NCBI GenBank assembly: GCA_963785745.1
Contig: CAWAWR010000019.1
Span: 124,001-188,000, forward strand
Direction: 5' to 3'
DNA from: VAZQ01 sp963785745
GTDB taxonomy: Bacteria > Pseudomonadota > Alphaproteobacteria > Rhizobiales > Xanthobacteraceae
DNA length: 64,000 bases
The first letter of the stretch is position 1; every line of letters begins with the position of its first letter. Under the pieces are notes generated by a model, which saw nothing but the letters and a program-made list of their open reading frames with translations, had not been told where the DNA came from and did no database searches. Position numbers and translations under genes: made by a program. Shown here piece after piece: positions 61,744-64,000 of the stretch.

Positions 61744-62721
61744 CTATTGCGGCTCGACGCCGGCCGCCTTCACGATCTTCTCCCAGCGGCCGTATTCGTC
61801 CTTCACAAACGCAGTAAAGTCGCGCTGGCTCATCGGCATCACGTCGATCGCGGCGCCAGCCATGCGCTTCACCATGGCTTCGTCCTTGAGCATGGCCTGC
61901 ACGAAGCCGTGCACGCGGTCGACGATCGGCTGCGGCGTGCCGGGCGGCGCGACCACGCCGATCCACACCGTCATCAGGTAGTCGGGGACACCCGCTTCGG
62001 CCGAGGTCGGCACGTCCGGGATATACGGCAACCGGTTCTTGGTCGCGACCAGCAGCAGCCTGATCTTGCCGGCGTCGATTCCGGCGCGCAGCCCGCCGAT
62101 CGAGCTCGACAGGAGCTGCACCTGGCCCGCGAGCAGGTCGGTCGTCGCCGGCTGGTTGCCCTTGTACGGCACGTGCACGAGGCTGACGCCGGCCTGGCGC
62201 AAAAATTCGGCCGCCGACAGATGCGGCAGCGAGCCGAAGCCCGCCGACGCGTAGCTCATGGTGTTGGGCTTGGCCTTGGCGAGCGCGACAAACTCCTTCA
62301 GGGTCTTCGCCGGAACGCCGGTGTTGATGGCGATCATCTGCGGCGCCTCGCCGATCGCCGCCACCGGCAGCAGATCCTTGAGCGCGTCGAGCGGAAACGC
62401 CTTCTGCACGAACGGATTGATCACAAGCTGCCCGGAGAGCACGACGCCGAGCGTGTAACCATCCGGCTGCGCCTTCGCGACCGCCTGCGCGGCGACCGTG
62501 CCGGCGGCGGCGGAGCGGTTCTCGACCACGACCGGCTGCCCGGTCTCGCGCGTGATGTGATCGCCTAAAAGCCGCGCGCCGAGATCGGCGATGCCACCGG
62601 CAGCGAAACCGACGATCAAGCGGACCGGCTTGTCGGGATAACCCTTGGCGCCTTCCTGCGCCGACGCGGCATTCGCGGCGGAGGCGGCGATCAATGCCGC
62701 CATGATGGTACGAACAATCAT
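61744..62721 (-). CDS. Bug-family TTT substrate-binding protein
   Basis: The 325-residue protein has a signal peptide (AASAANAASAQEG) and Bug motifs: YPDKPVRLIVGFAAGGIADLGARL, ENRSAAAGTVAAQAV, PDGYTLGVVLSG and the C-terminal IVKAAGVEPQ. The start at 62721 follows GGGAG. It is divergent from the barstar gene and convergent with the PLD gene. Confidence 0.93.
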   Translation of the reverse strand: MIVRTIMAALIAASAANAASAQEGAKGYPDKPVRLIVGFAAGGIADLGARLLGDHITRETGQPVVVENRSAAAGTVAAQAVAKAQPDGYTLGVVLSGQLVINPFVQKAFPLDALKDLLPVAAIGEAPQMIAINTGVPAKTLKEFVALAKAKPNTMSYASAGFGSLPHLSAAEFLRQAGVSLVHVPYKGNQPATTDLLAGQVQLLSSSIGGLRAGIDAGKIRLLLVATKNRLPYIPDVPTSAEAGVPDYLMTVWIGVVAPPGTPQPIVDRVHGFVQAMLKDEAMVKRMAGAAIDVMPMSQRDFTAFVKDEYGRWEKIVKAAGVEPQ

Positions 62722-62823
62722 TCGCCTCTCCCTGTTGCGCCGAATGTAGCGCCGCCGGCCGGGATGTCCATTGCATCGGCGGCCGCTACAATCACCGATC
62801 TCGACCCGCTCCAAAGAGGCACC

Positions 62824-63150
62824 ATGGCCAGCGCGACCCTCGACACCACGACCATCGTCGATTGGGAGACATTCCACGCCGCGTGCCGCGAGGCGTTCGG
62901 ATTCCCGGACTTCTACGGCCGCAACATGGACGCCTGGATCGATTGCCTCACTTATCTCGATGAGGGTGACGGGATGTCGCGCTTCACCCTGGCGGCGGGC
63001 GAAACCTTGTGCATCGAGGTGCGCGATGCGGAAAGCTTCGGCGACCGCATGCCCGAACAAGCACTGGCGCTGATGACGGCCACCGCCGCCGTCAACCAGC
63101 GATACATCGAAGGCGGCAAGCCGCCGATGCTGATGTTGTTACTGACGTAA
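62824..63150 (+). CDS. Barstar (barnase inhibitor) family protein
   Basis: The 108-residue protein matches the barstar fold: DWETFHAACREAFGFPDFYGRNMDAWIDCL is the ribonuclease-binding helix and loop, with Asp/Glu residues as in barstar. Barstar neutralises barnase-type ribonucleases. No barnase-like toxin is nearby, so it is an orphan immunity or regulatory protein. A GAGG site precedes ATG 62824. Confidence 0.82.
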   Translation: MASATLDTTTIVDWETFHAACREAFGFPDFYGRNMDAWIDCLTYLDEGDGMSRFTLAAGETLCIEVRDAESFGDRMPEQALALMTATAAVNQRYIEGGKPPMLMLLLT

Positions 63151-63153
63151 GAA

Positions 63154-64000
63154 CTACACCGGCCGCACCACCCTCGCCTCGCCGATCGCGCATTCGAGCG
63201 CCTTGCGGTCCCATTTGCCGAGATCGGCCGCGGCGTCGTAGGTGCTCTGCAGGAATTCCATCAAGGCGGCGCGCGGGTCGGCCGCCGTGCGCACCGCATC
63301 ATAAGGCAGGATGAATTCGCCGAGCTCCTTGGAGAACAACGCCTGCGCCGGACGCACACGCGCCGCGGCGAAACCCTCGGGCGCCGGATAGGCGTAGGAA
63401 TAATAGGCCGGATAGTCGATCGCGCCGCCGCCCGGCCAGAAACCCGCGCTCGAGACCTCGTGCGAGTAGGCTTCCTGCGCGACGTCGTCGGGCAGGTTCG
63501 GCACGCCGCCGGGATGGCGCGGCGCGCTGCGTCCGGAGAACCGCGTCACCGCGAGATCAAAACTGCCCCAGAAGAAATGCACCGGGCTCGCCTTGCCGAG
63601 GAAGCCGGTGCGGAACTGCGCGAACACTTCGTTCGATGCGCTGAGCACGCGCCAGAAGCGGTTTGCGTAGTCGCGATCGTAGGAATGATGCACGCGATCC
63701 TCGGCGAACGGAATCGCATCGGGGATTTCGCTGGGCTTGCCGTTGATGCGGATGGCGATGCCGAGCTCCGAGAGCGCGTGCAGCACCTCGCCATAAAATT
63801 CCGCGACCGTGACCGGCTTGAGCACGACCTGCCGGAAGTGACCGTCGCTGGTGCGCAGCCACAGCACATGGTCGATGAAATCGAAATCGATCTGGAAGGT
63901 GCGCGCCCCATCGGGGATCGGCGACGTCGTGAGCCCGCGCGCGGTGACATAGAGCGTCACGTGCCAGGAGTGATTGAGCCAGGGCGTGCGGGCGAGCCGG
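63154..64000 (-). CDS. DUF5996 family protein (partial, cut by window end)
   Basis: At least 281 residues are visible, and the frame continues past the right edge (RLARTPWLNHSWHVTLYVTARGLTTSP near the edge). The DUF5996 pattern is clear: FDFIDHVLWLRTSDG, VHFFWGSFDLAVTRFSGR, GFWPGGG, and FILPYDAVRTAADPRAALMEFLQSTYDAAA. Function unknown. The true start lies outside the window. It is convergent with the barstar gene, 3 bp apart. Confidence 0.88.
   Translation of the reverse strand, partial: RLARTPWLNHSWHVTLYVTARGLTTSPIPDGARTFQIDFDFIDHVLWLRTSDGHFRQVVLKPVTVAEFYGEVLHALSELGIAIRINGKPSEIPDAIPFAEDRVHHSYDRDYANRFWRVLSASNEVFAQFRTGFLGKASPVHFFWGSFDLAVTRFSGRSAPRHPGGVPNLPDDVAQEAYSHEVSSAGFWPGGGAIDYPAYYSYAYPAPEGFAAARVRPAQALFSKELGEFILPYDAVRTAADPRAALMEFLQSTYDAAADLGKWDRKALECAIGEARVVRPV

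Overview
The window is a GC-rich alphaproteobacterial chromosome segment. It most likely comes from a Hyphomicrobiales genome near the Bradyrhizobiaceae/Xanthobacteraceae. The evidence is a purC-purS-purQ-purL cluster with the F1-ATPase zeta inhibitor gene (DUF1476) divergent to purC, a GTTC-N7-GTTC LexA box in front of recA, TTAA-N7-TTAA CtrA-type boxes, REP-like palindromes of the Bradyrhizobium kind, a Bradyrhizobium-type small protein (EYRQHAAECL), and many tripartite tricarboxylate (TTT/Bug) binding proteins. No rRNA, tRNA, CRISPR array, transposase or phage gene was recognised.

Layout. 1-14.3 kb is a long minus-strand block. In reading order it runs purC, two Bug receptors, an arylmalonate-decarboxylase-like enzyme, purS, two exported hypotheticals, purQ, an RDD-like protein, a TPR membrane protein, purL, a purine-permease-like NCS2 protein with an unusual soluble tail, bolA, and a MoxR ATPase/VWA-metallopeptidase pair. 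14.5-21.4 kb holds the zeta inhibitor, an HpcH/HpaI aldolase, a TrmJ methyltransferase fused to a DUF559 domain, a frame-broken monomeric isocitrate dehydrogenase directly before an intact dimeric one, and an extremely acidic protein. 21.5-29.5 kb carries a Kef-type antiporter, a glycerophosphodiesterase, alaS and recA with an SOS promoter.

30-45 kb is accessory. It has small proteins and a broken XRE regulator, then genes that look catabolic: FAD hydroxylase, MarR, luciferase-like monooxygenase, class II aldolase, GlcG-like protein, three related alpha/beta hydrolases and an extradiol-type dioxygenase, with Bug receptors between them. At 43.3-44.2 kb a PAS protein sits directly before a compact photoactive-yellow-protein homologue that keeps the chromophore cysteine. 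45-64 kb holds OpgC and an SGNH hydrolase, more TTT receptors, class I fumarase, a TIR-transmembrane protein, HdeD, a ClpP-fold periplasmic protein, a two-HKD phospholipase D protein, a barstar and a DUF5996 gene cut by the right edge.

Two window-wide patterns stand out. First, nine TTT receptors (five of about 324 aa, four of about 345 aa) and one relic occur without any TctA/TctB membrane gene. Second, seven genes each become a normal family member if one base (two in one gene) is added or removed. That points to consensus indels or to recent pseudogene formation and should be settled before the broken genes are interpreted.
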